64,000 bases of DNA from Burhinus oedicnemus (lineage: Eukaryota > Chordata > Aves > Charadriiformes > Burhinidae). The stretch covers positions 2,639,878 through 2,703,877 of the forward strand of contig VFFE01007601.1 in assembly GCA_008921705.1 (NCBI GenBank), given 5' to 3'. The position numbers were made by a program, and so were the translations under genes. Position 1 is the stretch's first letter; each line of letters opens with the position of its first letter. The notes under the pieces are model-generated. The model saw only the letters and a list, made by a program, of their open reading frames with translations, did no database searches and was not told where the DNA came from. Below, one piece after another: positions 24,147-36,700 of the stretch.

Positions 24147-27100
24147 AACGTGTAGGGTAAAGATGCATGTTGTTCCATCATTTTAGATATAATAAAATTG
24201 AGTTATAAAGAATTTGCAGGGTTTCTTCCCCAGAATAAAAAGTGACAGTTGGGAAGAGAGACCAGGCTTCTCTTTTTATAAGTTTAGAGCACTTCCTATC
24301 GTAAGAGTTAGGCTGGGATGGGGTTCATAAGCCTTGTTTTGCCAGCCTTTGCTTCCGTGAGTGCAGCAAAGGGGAGTTTTCAAACAGCCCAATGAGATTC
24401 CTGGCTTGCAACTTCTAAGCAAATGAAAAACATGATGTTTGTATTCCCCTATGCAGCTAGACTCCTTCATCTTCAGACAGCACAGTCTGTATTGGCAAAA
24501 ATTTGCAGATAGTTTTAGATAAATTTGTCTGAGCAACAAAATAACAGAAGGATTAAGAATTGCCTATAAAATGTGAGCTTTGGTAATAAACCAGAATGTG
24601 TGGGAGTTCTGCGCTAAGGCAGCAGCAGGTCTTGAGGCGAGGAGCCTCAGCGAATAAAACTTTCTCAGCATGGTATTAAAATGAAGTTCTTACTAATTTT
24701 GGCTTGGCTTCACATATACGCGATAGATGAGAATACATTCCTTTTCCGTAAGCAGGAAAGCCCAGTGTGTTTTCATTTCATTAGTAATGGAAGTGACAGT
24801 ACATTAGAGGGCTTTCAGAAGGCAGAGGGAGAGAGCAGAGATCTGTCAGCTGCTCTTTGTGTGTCCATCTGAGATGCTGCTGCCCCTTCTTACTCCAGGT
24901 TACAGGTACAGCAGTGGTAGGCAATGCACGTGCTCTGAAAGCTGCCCGATTGTCTTGTGGCAGTCTGTCCAAGAATGAAGTTCACGGAAATTAATGAAAA
25001 AGTTGTGTTGTCTTGCACAAAATATTTTATGCCTCTGAGCTTCATCCTTCTGCTATCAATGAGGGAATTTCAGATAATGTGATTTTAAGAGGAAAAATAT
25101 CTAAACAACTTGCTTTGGTATGCCAGAAACAGGCCTAATTATCTGGAGATTTGCTGGATATGTCTGCAAACCATTACAGGCTGAATTAAATCCTTTTGAA
25201 AAGCCAGGTCTTATTTCCCTTACATCTAAACACCCTGATAAGCCATGCATATTTGTGTTAATTAGGTGAGCGTTTGGCAATCTTTTTGTCCCTTTTTTGT
25301 TTTGAGGAAAAACCCCAGTCAAGAAGGAATGTCTCAGGAGACCAACCTGTTCACACCTCCTTCACAATGAGCATCACCATGGCCAATTACATGGGGCCCA
25401 AGCCTGAACAAAAGAAATTACAGAAAAGAAGCAATGGGGTCTAAAAATATCTATTGTCTTTAATCAAGGGAAAGAGGCTAAGGGAACAGGAAGCACACAC
25501 AGTACTCTGGGCTGTGGGCGATGAAGTGCATTAGCAAGAACTTCGTTACATGACAGTTCAATTCAGCCTGAAGTTTTGTTCAAGCTGCTGTGAAAGTCGA
25601 CATCTCTGATGTTCCCTCTGAATTTTCTCTTAAAATGAAGCTTAAACTTCTATTTGGTAATTTGTATTCACAGTGTGTGCATGTTGGATCGAAGTGATAC
25701 TTTCCTACCAAAGTTTCTCCAGTGACTCAATCAGTTTCCAAAGAGTCTAATTGAAGTAATTATTCACATCCTTTTGTGTTGCAAAGAAAACCTGAATATA
25801 ATGGAGGAGGTTCCTTCTCCCCAAGCTTTTAGCAAGGTAGAAACACTGGAGTGAGGCTTGATATGGTGTTTCTCCAGCTCTGCCAGGAAGAAACAGAGTT
25901 TGAGAAGCACAAACTCTCTCACTCCGTCTCAGTCAGGCATGGATTCAGAAGCCTAGCTGAAACTCGTCTTTGTGTGCTGGTCCCCACAGCCGTATAGGAC
26001 CTTCTGCTCCCATGTGGTCTCTTTAGGGTGGGGGGGTCTGTGTTATCAAAGCTGAAGAGCTCATCTGATCATCACCTGTGTTTTCTTCACCATTTTTGTC
26101 TGGCAAAAAAAATTTGTGTAACCGGCAATAACATTTCTAAAGCGTGAGGCTGAAAGAAAATAATACTCAAGCTCGACCTCACGTAAGAAATTAACCTGAT
26201 TTCTGAAGGGCTGTTCCTGTGCTGCCTCTGCCACTGCCTTTCTCCTGCCCTTTGCTCCCCGCTGCTGGAATTCATGGTGCTCCTTGCCAGTCCCACCTGC
26301 CTCCCGTGGCTCCCTCCACACCAGGGAACTGCTGAGAGCCACCAGGCAAGCTGCGGGCTCAGCAAAGCTGCTGGCTTGATGGCCTGGGCTGGAAAATGTT
26401 TGCTGTGGGTTCAGCTCTGTAGCTGTTATTTAATGCCGTGCTAATATTAAACATCTAATGTAATATACCGTTGTTCTAAACAAGCAATAGCCTACGAATA
26501 GATATGTGAAAAAAAGATGGGGTTTTTTTTCATTTTCAGGTTGGAGGCTTTTTATAAAGTAAGACTGGGAACAGTTGGTCTCCCACAGTGACTTAGGAAC
26601 CAGAGACAGAAGAATCCTTTTTACAACCTTTTGATAGACTATTTCATGAAACAGCTGGAGATCTGCAAGGAGAGTGGCTACACTCAACCTGCTTGCTGTT
26701 TTCCACATATTCTTATTCCCTCTTTTTCTCCTCCATTACAGAAAGCAAGTTGCAAAGAAGGTCCATACAAGGACTGAGAAATCAGGATCAATCTGAGATG
26801 CCCTCCTGAAATCTAACTTTGCTCCTGCATTAGTCTGTATACATGGAGCAGTGTTTAAATTCCAGGTTCCCGTTAAGCCTTTTAGAGAATATCATGGAAT
26901 TTCACAAGCTTTGGAGCTTGTGCACTCCCTAATTGCTAGAATTTGACAAATGACAGAGGTGGGACCTGTTCCTGGATTTATAGATCTGGATTTGAGTCTG
27001 CTTTTACATCAGCCACCAGCCAAAGTTCATGCTGCTTGGTGGTCTGGTTGAGGCCTGTCTGTGATCCAAGCATTAGGAGAGACCAGTCTTCTCTGGAAAG

Positions 27101-29944
27101 AAGACATCAATTAAAAGAGATTTCTTTGGTTTCTGCTGGAGAAAGCCACACTGTCAAGTAACCACAAACTGTCCAACTCACTGTGATTTAATTCCTTTGC
27201 TTAGAAAAACAGTTTTGAACCATTGATATTCCTACAATAATGGACACTGGCCATGCATAATTTTTCATTTTAAACACAAGCTATTAATTATAGGACCATC
27301 CCAAGTTTCCTGGTCTATCACTTACTGTTCTCGCTAAAATGTGACACGCATAGCAAGCCAACAGCTATGGTACAGCCAGGCTGACTGACTCCTGAGGTTT
27401 TCCCTGGCCATGCTCAGGTCCACTCCACTGCCTTGAACTGGTTTGTGCTCCAGCCCAAAGCTGCGCAGTAGAGCACACCCAAGACTGGGACATCAGATTG
27501 ATCAAATGACAAAGCTGGCCCTACCTGATTTCCACAGGGCCCAGAAAAAAGACATAAACATCCTCCAGGTTTTATGCTAAACTGGTTAGTTCAGGTGTTC
27601 ATAACGATTCAACAACACTGGCAGTAATCTAAATCCTAATCAGGTTGAAACTTGATCAAAGTACTTCAGGGATGTGCACTGGAAGAAAATTGATTTGGTC
27701 AGAATAGATCTGCCAGGCCAATGGTGATGCTAAAAATTAAAGCCACTGATTTCCAGAATCCTACTACACTGCTTGTCTACTGGGTATATGGGGAAAAGGG
27801 TAAGTGTTCACATACACGCACACAGACACACAAACAATATATGCAGTCTCCTCAATTATAAACCTATAAAATACTATATGAGGTTACTATTAAAACCACC
27901 ACTCCCCTGACATTTTTCAGTACTCCTTTAGACATCTAACAGAGATGTTTTCATGTCATTTTAGAATTGTTTTCACATTGCTGAATAAAAATGAACTGCA
28001 ACGCATTCTACACACAGGCTGATTCCCCTATATTTACATTCAATATTACCACGTGGACTGATTTGCTGAGTAAGATGTTGTGATTTTTTTCATGCATTCT
28101 GTTTCTCAGCTGCAGAAAGAGTTACTAAGGCAAACTATAGATATCAAGTCTGTATAGGGAGGACTGATAGAACTGAGTACCTTTGTTGCTTCATAACAGG
28201 TAGAAAGATATTGATTTTATAGATACTGCCACGTTGTAGGCTTTTAGCCTTTGGGTAAGTGGGGCGTGAAGAAACAACTCTGTTATACAGTATAAGCCAA
28301 GACAAAGCTGGCTTTTCAAAAATTATGTCAAAACCATAAAGGAGGAAAAGGACCTTCTGATCTCCACTTAACATTGATAAATACGCTCTCCGAATCCCCA
28401 AATAAGGATGATAAGTGAGTCAATCACTTTGTCCATAAAGGTCTCGGGACATTTGTACTCTGTAACACGGCACAGGCAGAGGTGGTGTAGGTACCTCAGC
28501 TGGTATCACAAGAGAGCTCTGTGAGAATGGGACGGCCCTCTAAGAGGTGTAAGAGCTTGACTAGCTTAGAGACAGATGCTGACACGGTTTGTCACAGGGT
28601 TACATGACACACAAAGAAGGACAGACTCGGTGACACTGCAAACTCCTCCTGGTGCTTGAATATGGATCAGATGCCTGGTTCATTTAGTGGCAACACAGCT
28701 TAGAGATTGAATTGTACCAAAAATGTAGACAGATGTAGGTGATACACCAGTCTAGTGTACTCATGTAATGATATATATGCTAAAAACCAGAAAGTATCAG
28801 TGTGGGAGCCCAAAACTGTCCTTTTACTTTCTTCAGTGATCTCAAGGGAGCCACTGTGCCCCCGCCTTGCTTTATTTTTCTGCAGAGTGGGAATTCATAT
28901 GAAACATAGAGAATTAGTGTATGCTTAGTGCAGCAAGTTTGCAAGCAGTAAACTATAACTTATTAGCAACTCCAGTTTTCTGTTTATATTGCTTATTACC
29001 ACCAAGAATTGATTAAAAGACAGTCTATGTAGGTCCAGCTACCTGAATGCACAGTTAAATCTGGGAGAAAACTTCTGTTTAATTAGTAGGTCTAAAAAAA
29101 CCATGCAGCTTTTGCATTCCCCTCCTCCCCCAAGTACTGTACATCAAGAATGTATGCAATCAAAGTCAACTTCACAACTACAATACATTTTTAAACTATG
29201 TGAAACCCCAAAAAGACAAGCTTTCTCTACTGGCTGTTGATTAACACTTAGCTTGTGAGGAGAATAGAGCCCGAGCAGATACAGCATCTTCTGTGGCAAC
29301 ATTTTCCATTGCTGATGTCCTCCTGCATGCTCCTGCTGTCAATGACACACAGCGTATCATCTTTCCAGGCCATTTTACTTTGGTTTCCTCAAACAAAATG
29401 ATCTAAGAGTGGCCAGGGTGTATTTTTGCAGTAGTCTGTGGAAAGGCTTGTTGCTGCCATCTGTCTCGCTCAACATTTGCAGAGCTTAACCACCACTCAT
29501 GTTCTGTAGCATTATTGATGTCCTTTACTCTGGAGGAAAATATAGGGAGTTTTCACCCAGTGTATCCCAACTCTAAAAAAAAATCAGAAGAAAGTGGTTT
29601 AATTCTGGACAAAATGAAGCAGAAATGTTTCAGGGACACAAACATTTTATGTTTCAGTCCCCTTTAAGCTCTACTTTTTGAAGAATTCAGTTTATTTAAT
29701 GATCCTTTTTGAGGCATTTAATTTTAAATACAATTTTAGCAAAATATGCATTTTCAAAAATGGGAAGTTTCATTTGGAAAACATCAAAATAAAAAATGTT
29801 TCACTGTTTCCAAGAGGAAACATTTCATTTAAAAAACTGTCAGAGGAAAATGTGTTTACATTTAAGAAAAAATCCTCAATCAGCTTTTTCATCTGTAAAG
29901 TATAATATAATTCAACACAAGTTACAGTCCCCCTAAAAGTCATC
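24147..29944. other. Unassigned non-coding DNA
   Basis: Nothing recognisable was found. A short impure CA-rich stretch occurs near 27812-27835. The last 300 bases before the long CR1 (29650-29940) are strikingly AT-rich. No gene boundary or regulatory element could be supported. Confidence 0.5.
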
Positions 29945-29947
29945 ACA

Positions 29948-30753
29948 TGCAGAAATAGGTGCTGAGAGGACCCAGAAGAAGTAAAGGATCCCCTCCCCTC
30001 TTGCCACCCGGCAGGAGGAGGGGAACTAAGAGATGGAGGGGATTGGAAACAGGTCCCTGCTCGGGGAGGCAGGCGAGTCCCCTCCCGGCCTCCCTCACCT
30101 TCCCAGTTGCCCTGACATAACAGGTATGAGGCTCTGGAAATCGAGGGCCAGGCAAATGAGGAGATGGGTGAAGATTCTTCCAGGGGGTTGTCTAGGGTGA
30201 GTCAGTCAGTCCCATGCATTAGGACTGCTTCTGTTCAGAGAAAAAGGAGGGTAATTGTTGCAGGTGATTCCCTTCTCAGGGGAACAGAGGGCCCCATATG
30301 CCGACCAGATCCAACCCACAGGGAAGTCTGCTGCCTCCCTGGGGCCCGGGTTAGGGATATCACTAGGAAACTCCCTGGTCTGCTACGGCCCTCTGATTAT
30401 TATCCACTCCTCGTTGCGCAAGTAGGCAGTGATGAGGTATCAGACAGTAGTCCAAAAGCGATTAAAAGGGACTTCAGGGCACTGGGGGACTGGTCAAGGG
30501 ATCAGGAGCACAGGTAGTGTTTTCCTCAATCCCTTCAGTGGCAGGGAAGGACACTGAGAGGAACAGGAAAACACACCTTTTAAACACGTGGCTCAGAGGC
30601 TGGTGCCACTGGTGGAATTTTGGTTTTTTTGATCATGGGGAGGTTTACACGGCACCGGGCCTGCTGGTGACTGATGGAATTCAGCTGTCTCAAAGAGGGA
30701 AAAGGATCCTCACTCATGAGATGGCAGGGCTCATTGGGAGGGCTTTAAACTAG
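29948..30753 (+). pseudogene. CR1 ORF1 remnant, esterase-like C-terminal half
   Basis: ORF1 of avian CR1 encodes a nucleic-acid-binding or chaperone-type protein whose C-terminal domain resembles SGNH/GDSL esterases. Here reading starts inside the protein. The nucleophile block reads VIVAGDSLLRG, with the serine codon at 30269-30271. The block V region reads TDGIQLSQRGK, with glutamine at 30682-30684 where the SGNH pattern D-x-x-H expects histidine. The frame is interrupted by TGA at 30113-30115 and by a one-base loss near 30490 that moves reading from frame 2 to frame 1. The final stop is TAG at 30751-30753. A TGA near 29963 may lie at or just outside the element edge. The start codon and N-terminal region are missing through 5' truncation. 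ORF2 follows 57 bases later. I am confident of the family; whether the H-to-Q change is private to this copy is not known. Confidence 0.92.
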
Positions 30754-30809
30754 ATACAAATGGGGAAGGGGATAGAATCAAGCTCGTTAGGGATGAGCCT
30801 AGGGGCAGC

Positions 30810-33615
30810 ATGTCAGCTTTGGGGGAGAAATCAATAGCCCAGCTCAAGTGCATCTACACCAATGCACGCAGCATGGCAACAAACAGGAGGAGCTGGAAGC
30901 CATTGTGAAGCAGGATAGTTATGATATAGTCACCATCACAGAAACATGGTGGGATGACTCTTATGACTGGAATGCTGCAATGGATGGCTATAAGCTCTTC
31001 AGAAGGGATAGGCAGGGAAGGAGAGGTGGTGGGGTGGTTCTGTATGTTAGGGAGTGTTTTGAATGTATAGAGCTCAATGACTGTGAAGGCGAGGTTGAGT
31101 GCTTATGGGTAAGGATGAGGGGGAAGGCCAACAAGGCAGATATCCTGTTGGGAGTCTGTTATAGGCCACCCGATCAGGATGAAGCAATAGATGAAGCATT
31201 CTACAAGTGGCTGACAGAAGTCTCACAATCCTCAGCCCTTGTCCTAGTGGGGGACTTGGACTTACCAGACATCTGCTGGAAATACAACACAGCAGAGAGG
31301 AAACAGTCTAGGCAATTCCTGGAGTGTGTGGAAGATATAACTTCCTGACAGAACTGGTAAGTGAGCCTACCAGGGGAGGTGCCTCGCTAGACCTGCTGCT
31401 TACAAACAGAGAGGATCTGGTGGGTGATGTGGTGGTCGGAGGCCGTCCTGGGCTTAGCGACCACGAAATGATAGAGTTCTCGATTCTTGGTGAAGTAAGG
31501 AAGGGGGTGAGCAAAACCACTACCATGGACTTCCAGAAGGCAGACTTCAGCCTGTTCAGGACACTTGTTAAGAGAGTCCCTTGGGAGACAGTTCTGAAGG
31601 GCAAAGGGGTCCAGGAAGGCTGGACATTCTTCAAGAAGGAAGTCTTAGAGGTGCAGGAGCAGGCTGTCCCCATGTGTCGTAAGATGAACCAGCGGGGAAG
31701 ACAACAGGCCTGGCTGAACAGGGAGCTCTTGCTGGGACTCAGGAAAAGAAGAAGAGTTTACCACCTTTGGAAGAAGGGCCAGGCAATGCAAGGAGAGTAT
31801 AGGGATCTAGTTAGGTCATGCAGAAAAAACATCAGAAAGGCAAAAGAACAGCTAGAACTTAATCTGGCCACTGTTGTAAGAGACAACAAAAAAGGTTTCT
31901 ACAAATACATTAACAACAAAAAGAGAGCCAGGGAGAATCTCCACCCCTGATCGGATGTAGAGGGGAAGATTGTCAACAAGGATAAGGAGAAGGCTGAGGT
32001 ACTTAATGCCTTCTTTGCCTCAATCTTTGATAGTAAAACCAGTCATCCTCAGGGTATTCAGCCCCCTAAGATGGAAGACAGGGATGAAGAACAGAATAAT
32101 CCCCCCCATAATCCAAGAAAAAGCAGTTAGTGACCTGCTACACCAACTGGACAGCCACAAGTCTATGGGGCCAGATGGGATCCACCCGAGAGTGCTGAGG
32201 GAGCTGGTGGAGGAGCTTGCCAAGACACCCACCATCATTTATCAGTGGTCTTGGTCAACAGGGGAGGTCCCAGATGACTGGAGGCTTGCCAGTGTGACAC
32301 CCATCTACAAGAAGGGCCGGAAGGAGTATCCAGGCAACTATAGGCCTGTCAGCCTGACCTCAGTGCCAGGAAAGATCATGGAACAGATCATCCTGAGTCC
32401 ACTCATATGGCATGTGAAGGACAACCAGGGGATCAGGCCCAGCCAGCATGGGTTCATGAAAGGCAGGTCCTGCTTGACCAACCTGATCTCCTTTTACGAC
32501 CAGGTGACCCACCTGGTGGATGAAGGAAAGGCTGGGGATGTTGTCTACTTGGACTTTAGTAAGGCCTTTGACACAGTCTCCCACAGCGTTCTGCTAGAGA
32601 AACTGGCAGCCCGTGGCTTAGACAGGTGTAGTCTTCGCTGGATTAAAAACTGGCTGGATGGCAGAGCCCAGAGAGTTGTGGTGAATGGTGTTAAATCCAG
32701 CTGGTGGCAGGTCTCAAGCAGTATTCCTCAGGGCTCAGTTCTAGGGCCAGCCTTGTTTAATATCTTTGTTGATGATCTGGATGAGGGGATTGAGTGCACC
32801 CTCAGTAAGTTGGCAGGTGACACCAAATTAAGTGGGAGTGTTGATTTGCTTGAGGGTAGGAAGGCTCTGCAGAGAGATCTGGACAGACTGGATCAATGGG
32901 CTGAAGCCAACTGCATGAGGTTTAACAAGGCCAAGTGCCAGGTCCTGCACTTTGGTCACAACAACCCCAGGCAACGCTACAGGCTTGGGGAAGAGTGGCT
33001 GGAAATCTGCCTGGCAGAAAAGGATCTGGGGGTCCTGGTGGACAGCCGGCTGAACATGAGCCAGCAGTGTGCCCAGGCAGCCAAGAGGATGCCAATGGCA
33101 TCTTGGCCTGTATCAAGAATAGTGTGGCCAGCAGGAGTAGGGAAGTGATGGTGCCCCTGTACTCAGCACTGGTGAGGCTGCAGCTTGAGAACTGTGTTCA
33201 GTTTTGGGCGCCACAGTATAGGAGGGACATTGAGGTGCTGGAGCATGTCCAGAGAAGGGCAACAAAGCTGGTGAGGGGTCTGGAGAACATGTCTTATGAG
33301 GAGCGGCTGAAGGAATTAAGGTTGTTTAGTTTGGAGAAGAGAAGGTTGAGGGGAGACCTTATTGCTCTCTACAACTACCTGAAAGGAGGTTGTAGTGAGA
33401 TGGGCACTGGTCTCTTCTCCCAAGTAACTAGCGATAGGACAAGAGGAAACGGGTTCAAGTTGCACCAGGGGAGGTTTAGGCTGGACATTAGGAAAAAATT
33501 TTTCACAGAAAGAGTTATCAAACATTGGAACAGGCTGTCCAGGGAGCTGGTTGAGTCACCATGCCTAGATGTGTTTAAAAGTCGTGTAGATGTGGTGCTT
33601 AGAGACATGGTTTAG
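30810..33615 (+). pseudogene. CR1 ORF2 (endonuclease-reverse transcriptase), inactivated
   Basis: ORF2 makes the enzyme that nicks target DNA and copies CR1 RNA there. The start is ATG 30810-30812 (MSALGEKSIAQLKC...). The N-terminal AP-type endonuclease shows TETWWDD (Glu 30941-30943), YRPP, and an intact S-D-H motif at 31456-31464. Its GDFN block is changed to G-D-L-D (31250-31261). The reverse transcriptase shows VTPIYKKG, motif [12 protein letters not shown] (Asp 32552-32554), PQGSVLGP, and motif C as L-A-G-D, the first Asp replaced by Gly (32816-32818). Lesions, in order: one-base loss near 30873, two-base gain near 31337, TGA at 31948-31950, one extra C in the C7 run 32101-32107, and two-base gain near 33086-33092. 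The C-terminal region ends at TAG 33613-33615. The span of about 930 codons matches a near-full-length CR1 ORF2. The many lesions indicate neutral decay after insertion. Confidence 0.96.
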
Positions 33616-33702
33616 TGGCAGACCTGGTAGAGTAGGGTCAATGGTTGGACTGGATGATCTTAAAGGTCTTTTCCAACCTAAACAGTTCTATGATTCTATG
33701 AT
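33616..33702 (+). other. CR1 3' UTR and tail repeats
   Basis: This segment follows the ORF2 stop and contains the conserved GGTTGGACTGGATGATCTTA and TTTTCCAACCTAAAC phrases. It finishes with the tail repeat TTCTATGATTCTATGA. In CR1 this short UTR is what the reverse transcriptase recognises to start copying, which is why truncated copies share it. Confidence 0.93.
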
Positions 33703-36700
33703 ACCTCAGCTGCCATCCTCCTGAAGTTTTCCAGCTATCTTTCCCAACTTTAAACCAAAAGTAAGGGCAGACTGTATCACTGCACCCAGTGCCATTTCTC
33801 CTTTTCCCACCCACCCTCCTCAGAAGCCTTTGTAAGCACTGCACGTGTGCACTCAGAGCAAGCATCTGCCATCACTTAGCATGTCTCTTTGCCACCAGGG
33901 CTCAGACGTGCAAATTCAGCGTCTCACACCCCCAGTGGGTTGTAGTGTGAAGAAGGAAATTGGTTGGCTGCAGTTAGTGGAAGGGTGTTGTATTAACAGT
34001 CATGGAGGCACAAGTCTGTGGCTGTCAGACCTGGCTCGGACCCCTTGCCAGTGCAAGCTTCACTTATCTGTTTGTAACTCCCTCTGCCTAGGGGAGTGCT
34101 TACATGAGGTGACAGGGCAGTTAAGTTTTGCTGCCTGTTCTTCCTTCAACCTCTCTGCTAAAAGTATACCGTGTTTGATAAAATGTTCTGTAATACAGAT
34201 GGATGACCTTTAAGAATTAGTGTAAATTTGACAAAGTCTCAGAGACTGATTTGCAGCCTCAGGTGAAAACAACCATTGACCATAAGGAAGCAGGATGGCA
34301 TTCAAACTGCTGCCCTGACGGCACAGTCTTTGGGTGATGCGAGTCTTGGTTCCCACATGTAATAACTTCATGGCCACCAAATGCCTTCCTTCTTGATGTA
34401 GCTAAAGGCACCTGCTGCTTCACTGTCGCTGGAGGGGCAGGATAAGGATCAGTACGTATCATGGCAAAATGTACTCTGAGGACCAACAACACTGCTTCTT
34501 TTCATCTGAGGAACAATTTTTCAGTTAAAAAAAATCCAAACATTTTCTTTTTTTAACTGGCAAGTATCTCAAAATGCTGATAAAAGCTGCTCATTGATGG
34601 CCAATGCAGTCAGCATTTTGCTATGGGGGGCTGCGTAGGCAGACTCAGCAACATTTCAGCAAATTTCTCATTAAGAAACAGCTAGATGCACCAGGTCAGC
34701 TTGAAATGCAAATTATGTTTGTGTGATTCACAGACATTGGTGACAGTTTTCTCCCAGCTCAGACTAGGTCTTCCCACTTGCTCAACTGAGATGAGTTTAC
34801 TGCAAAGACACTCTAAGTGAGCTACTGTCACCTGAAAACTTCAGAGCTGAATAAAGGTTTTCCAGATACATGATGCACGAAAGGAAAAGGGATTTTAAAG
34901 GAAGAAGTAGGATCTACTGGGGACTTTGACTTATACCTGATCCTGCCATCACTGCAGAGTCCACCATTGATCCACTTCTTTTCCTTTGCCTGCCTGGTGT
35001 ATGTAGATGCTAAGAACTTCAAGGTGAAGGGGTAGTTAAATAGCTATAAGCGTGGTATCAGCACAGTGGGTTCTGGTCTTCATTGGTCTCGCAATAATCT
35101 TGGAGTGACTGAGGAGTAAATGAGGAAAAGTGAGAGAAAAGAGATTGTGCATTTAAGAATAGTGAAGTACTGGAAAACACATGGGGAGCTGAGTTTTAGC
35201 TTTGTTAAAGTGATTAAAAAAACCCAGTATTCAGACAGAAACACCAGAAAGGCAAGAGGTAGCTAAGGACTGTAGGAAGTTCAGGAGCGGTGAGTCTGTT
35301 GTTCCATGCCCTTATCCTGCACAGCACGGAAAAACATGTTCTCCGAGATGTTTACCCACAAGAACTAAAATATTTTGTTTAACAAACCGATCAGATGCTG
35401 GTCAAGCATAGAGGAGTGGATGAGATTGGGAAATAGAAGAATGAAATGAAAGGCTGCAAAGAGGAGACTGTTTTTTTCCACAACACCTGATTGTGCCAGC
35501 CCCGTCACAGCACATTCAGGCACTTGATATTTACTTTGCTAGAGGTAGAAGAGCAGTATCATGCCTGTTTCTGTTTGAAGTTGCTAAGTTATGAAACCAC
35601 AAGTTCCACAGCAGACTCACAGATGAGTAGGTTTTGCTACCACCTCAAAAGAGTCATGCAAGGAACAGCGACTCCACAGTGGCCTTACCAGAAAAGGTAA
35701 AGGAAAAAGAAGAGCTCAGCTACAGACGGCAGAGGTAGACAAGCCAGTATAGTTATGCCTGAACAGTGTTTCTGTCTGTAGATATATTTGTGTAGAGCAA
35801 TGCAGATTGTGGGAGCATGGAGACATCAGAGATCCCTGAATGAAGACACCCATAAATGCAGAGTCCCAGAGCAGCCTTTTTGCAGCTCTTGGCATTTTCC
35901 ATCACATAAATGTTGATTCAAAGTGAATTGTTCTTCATAATAACCCACAGGAAGAAAAAAGAGAAGGGCACATTGTATATTTTAAAACTACTAGATACGT
36001 CAGGTAGATATTTTACTCTTTTCCTGGAGATTTCCAGAGGAATTAAAAAGTTCTTTTTTGCCTGTGGATGTAGTTCTCCTTCTAAGAGGGATCCAAGTGC
36101 TGCCTCCTTAAGAAACAACCTAGATAAAGCTCTGTACCTAGTCTTATACTCAGATGAAATAATTTGCAACCCATTGTCTTCTTAGAAGATTATTACCACC
36201 AAACTTGACTTAAAACATTTTTCAAATTAAAATTTAATAAAAGTGTCTTTGCATCTTATCAGAATATTCTCAGTAGAAAACTTGCTGTTCCAGTACCATG
36301 AACAACAGTAAACATTTGAACCAGTACCCTTGTGTCACAATTACACTATTTATAGGTACGGTGTGCACAGTCTTCTCTGGAGAGTTGTAGCAACGCTCTG
36401 GTAATAAAGCTAGGACTGAGGAAAAAGCCCTGCTGAAATGTCTGATGGTTCTGAGAAGATCTGCATTACATAAGTTGCTTTCTCCAGACCTTTTTCAGTC
36501 TTTCTGTATTTTTGAATGACTAAAGAGATTTATCACGTAAGAAAGTTTCCTGATAATCTACTCAACAAGTTATCACCCTCCTTCAGTATTCTATTAGAAA
36601 TGGATGGTTCACTTTTACAGTTCACTGGCATTTACTGCTCCCGCTGAGAGATTTCTGACAGTCTTGCAATAATATAAGACCTATGTGGAAGTTCAGCTAA

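Larger units (their letters stand above)
29945..33702 (+). mobile_element. Long 5'-truncated CR1 LINE (about 3.75 kb)
   Basis: This is a non-LTR retrotransposon copy covering the C-terminal half of ORF1, the short inter-ORF spacer, all of ORF2 and the 3' UTR. It ends in two TTCTATGA-type tail units at about 33685-33702. The 5' boundary near 29945 falls inside ORF1, so the copy lacks its promoter and the ORF1 N-terminus. It carries at least six frameshifts or in-frame stops plus active-site changes, so it cannot move. No target duplication was seen, as expected for CR1. The boundary on the 5' side is judged by where the ORF1-like reading fades and is uncertain by perhaps 20 bases. Most avian CR1 copies are only a few hundred bases, so this is an unusually long one. 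Confidence 0.97.

Noticed and set aside
29943..30155. A 70-codon minus-strand frame, proline- and leucine-rich.
   Set aside because: It is the antisense shadow of the CR1 ORF1 remnant.
31308..33608. Several minus-strand frames of 64-121 codons.
   Set aside because: All are antisense shadows of CR1 ORF2.
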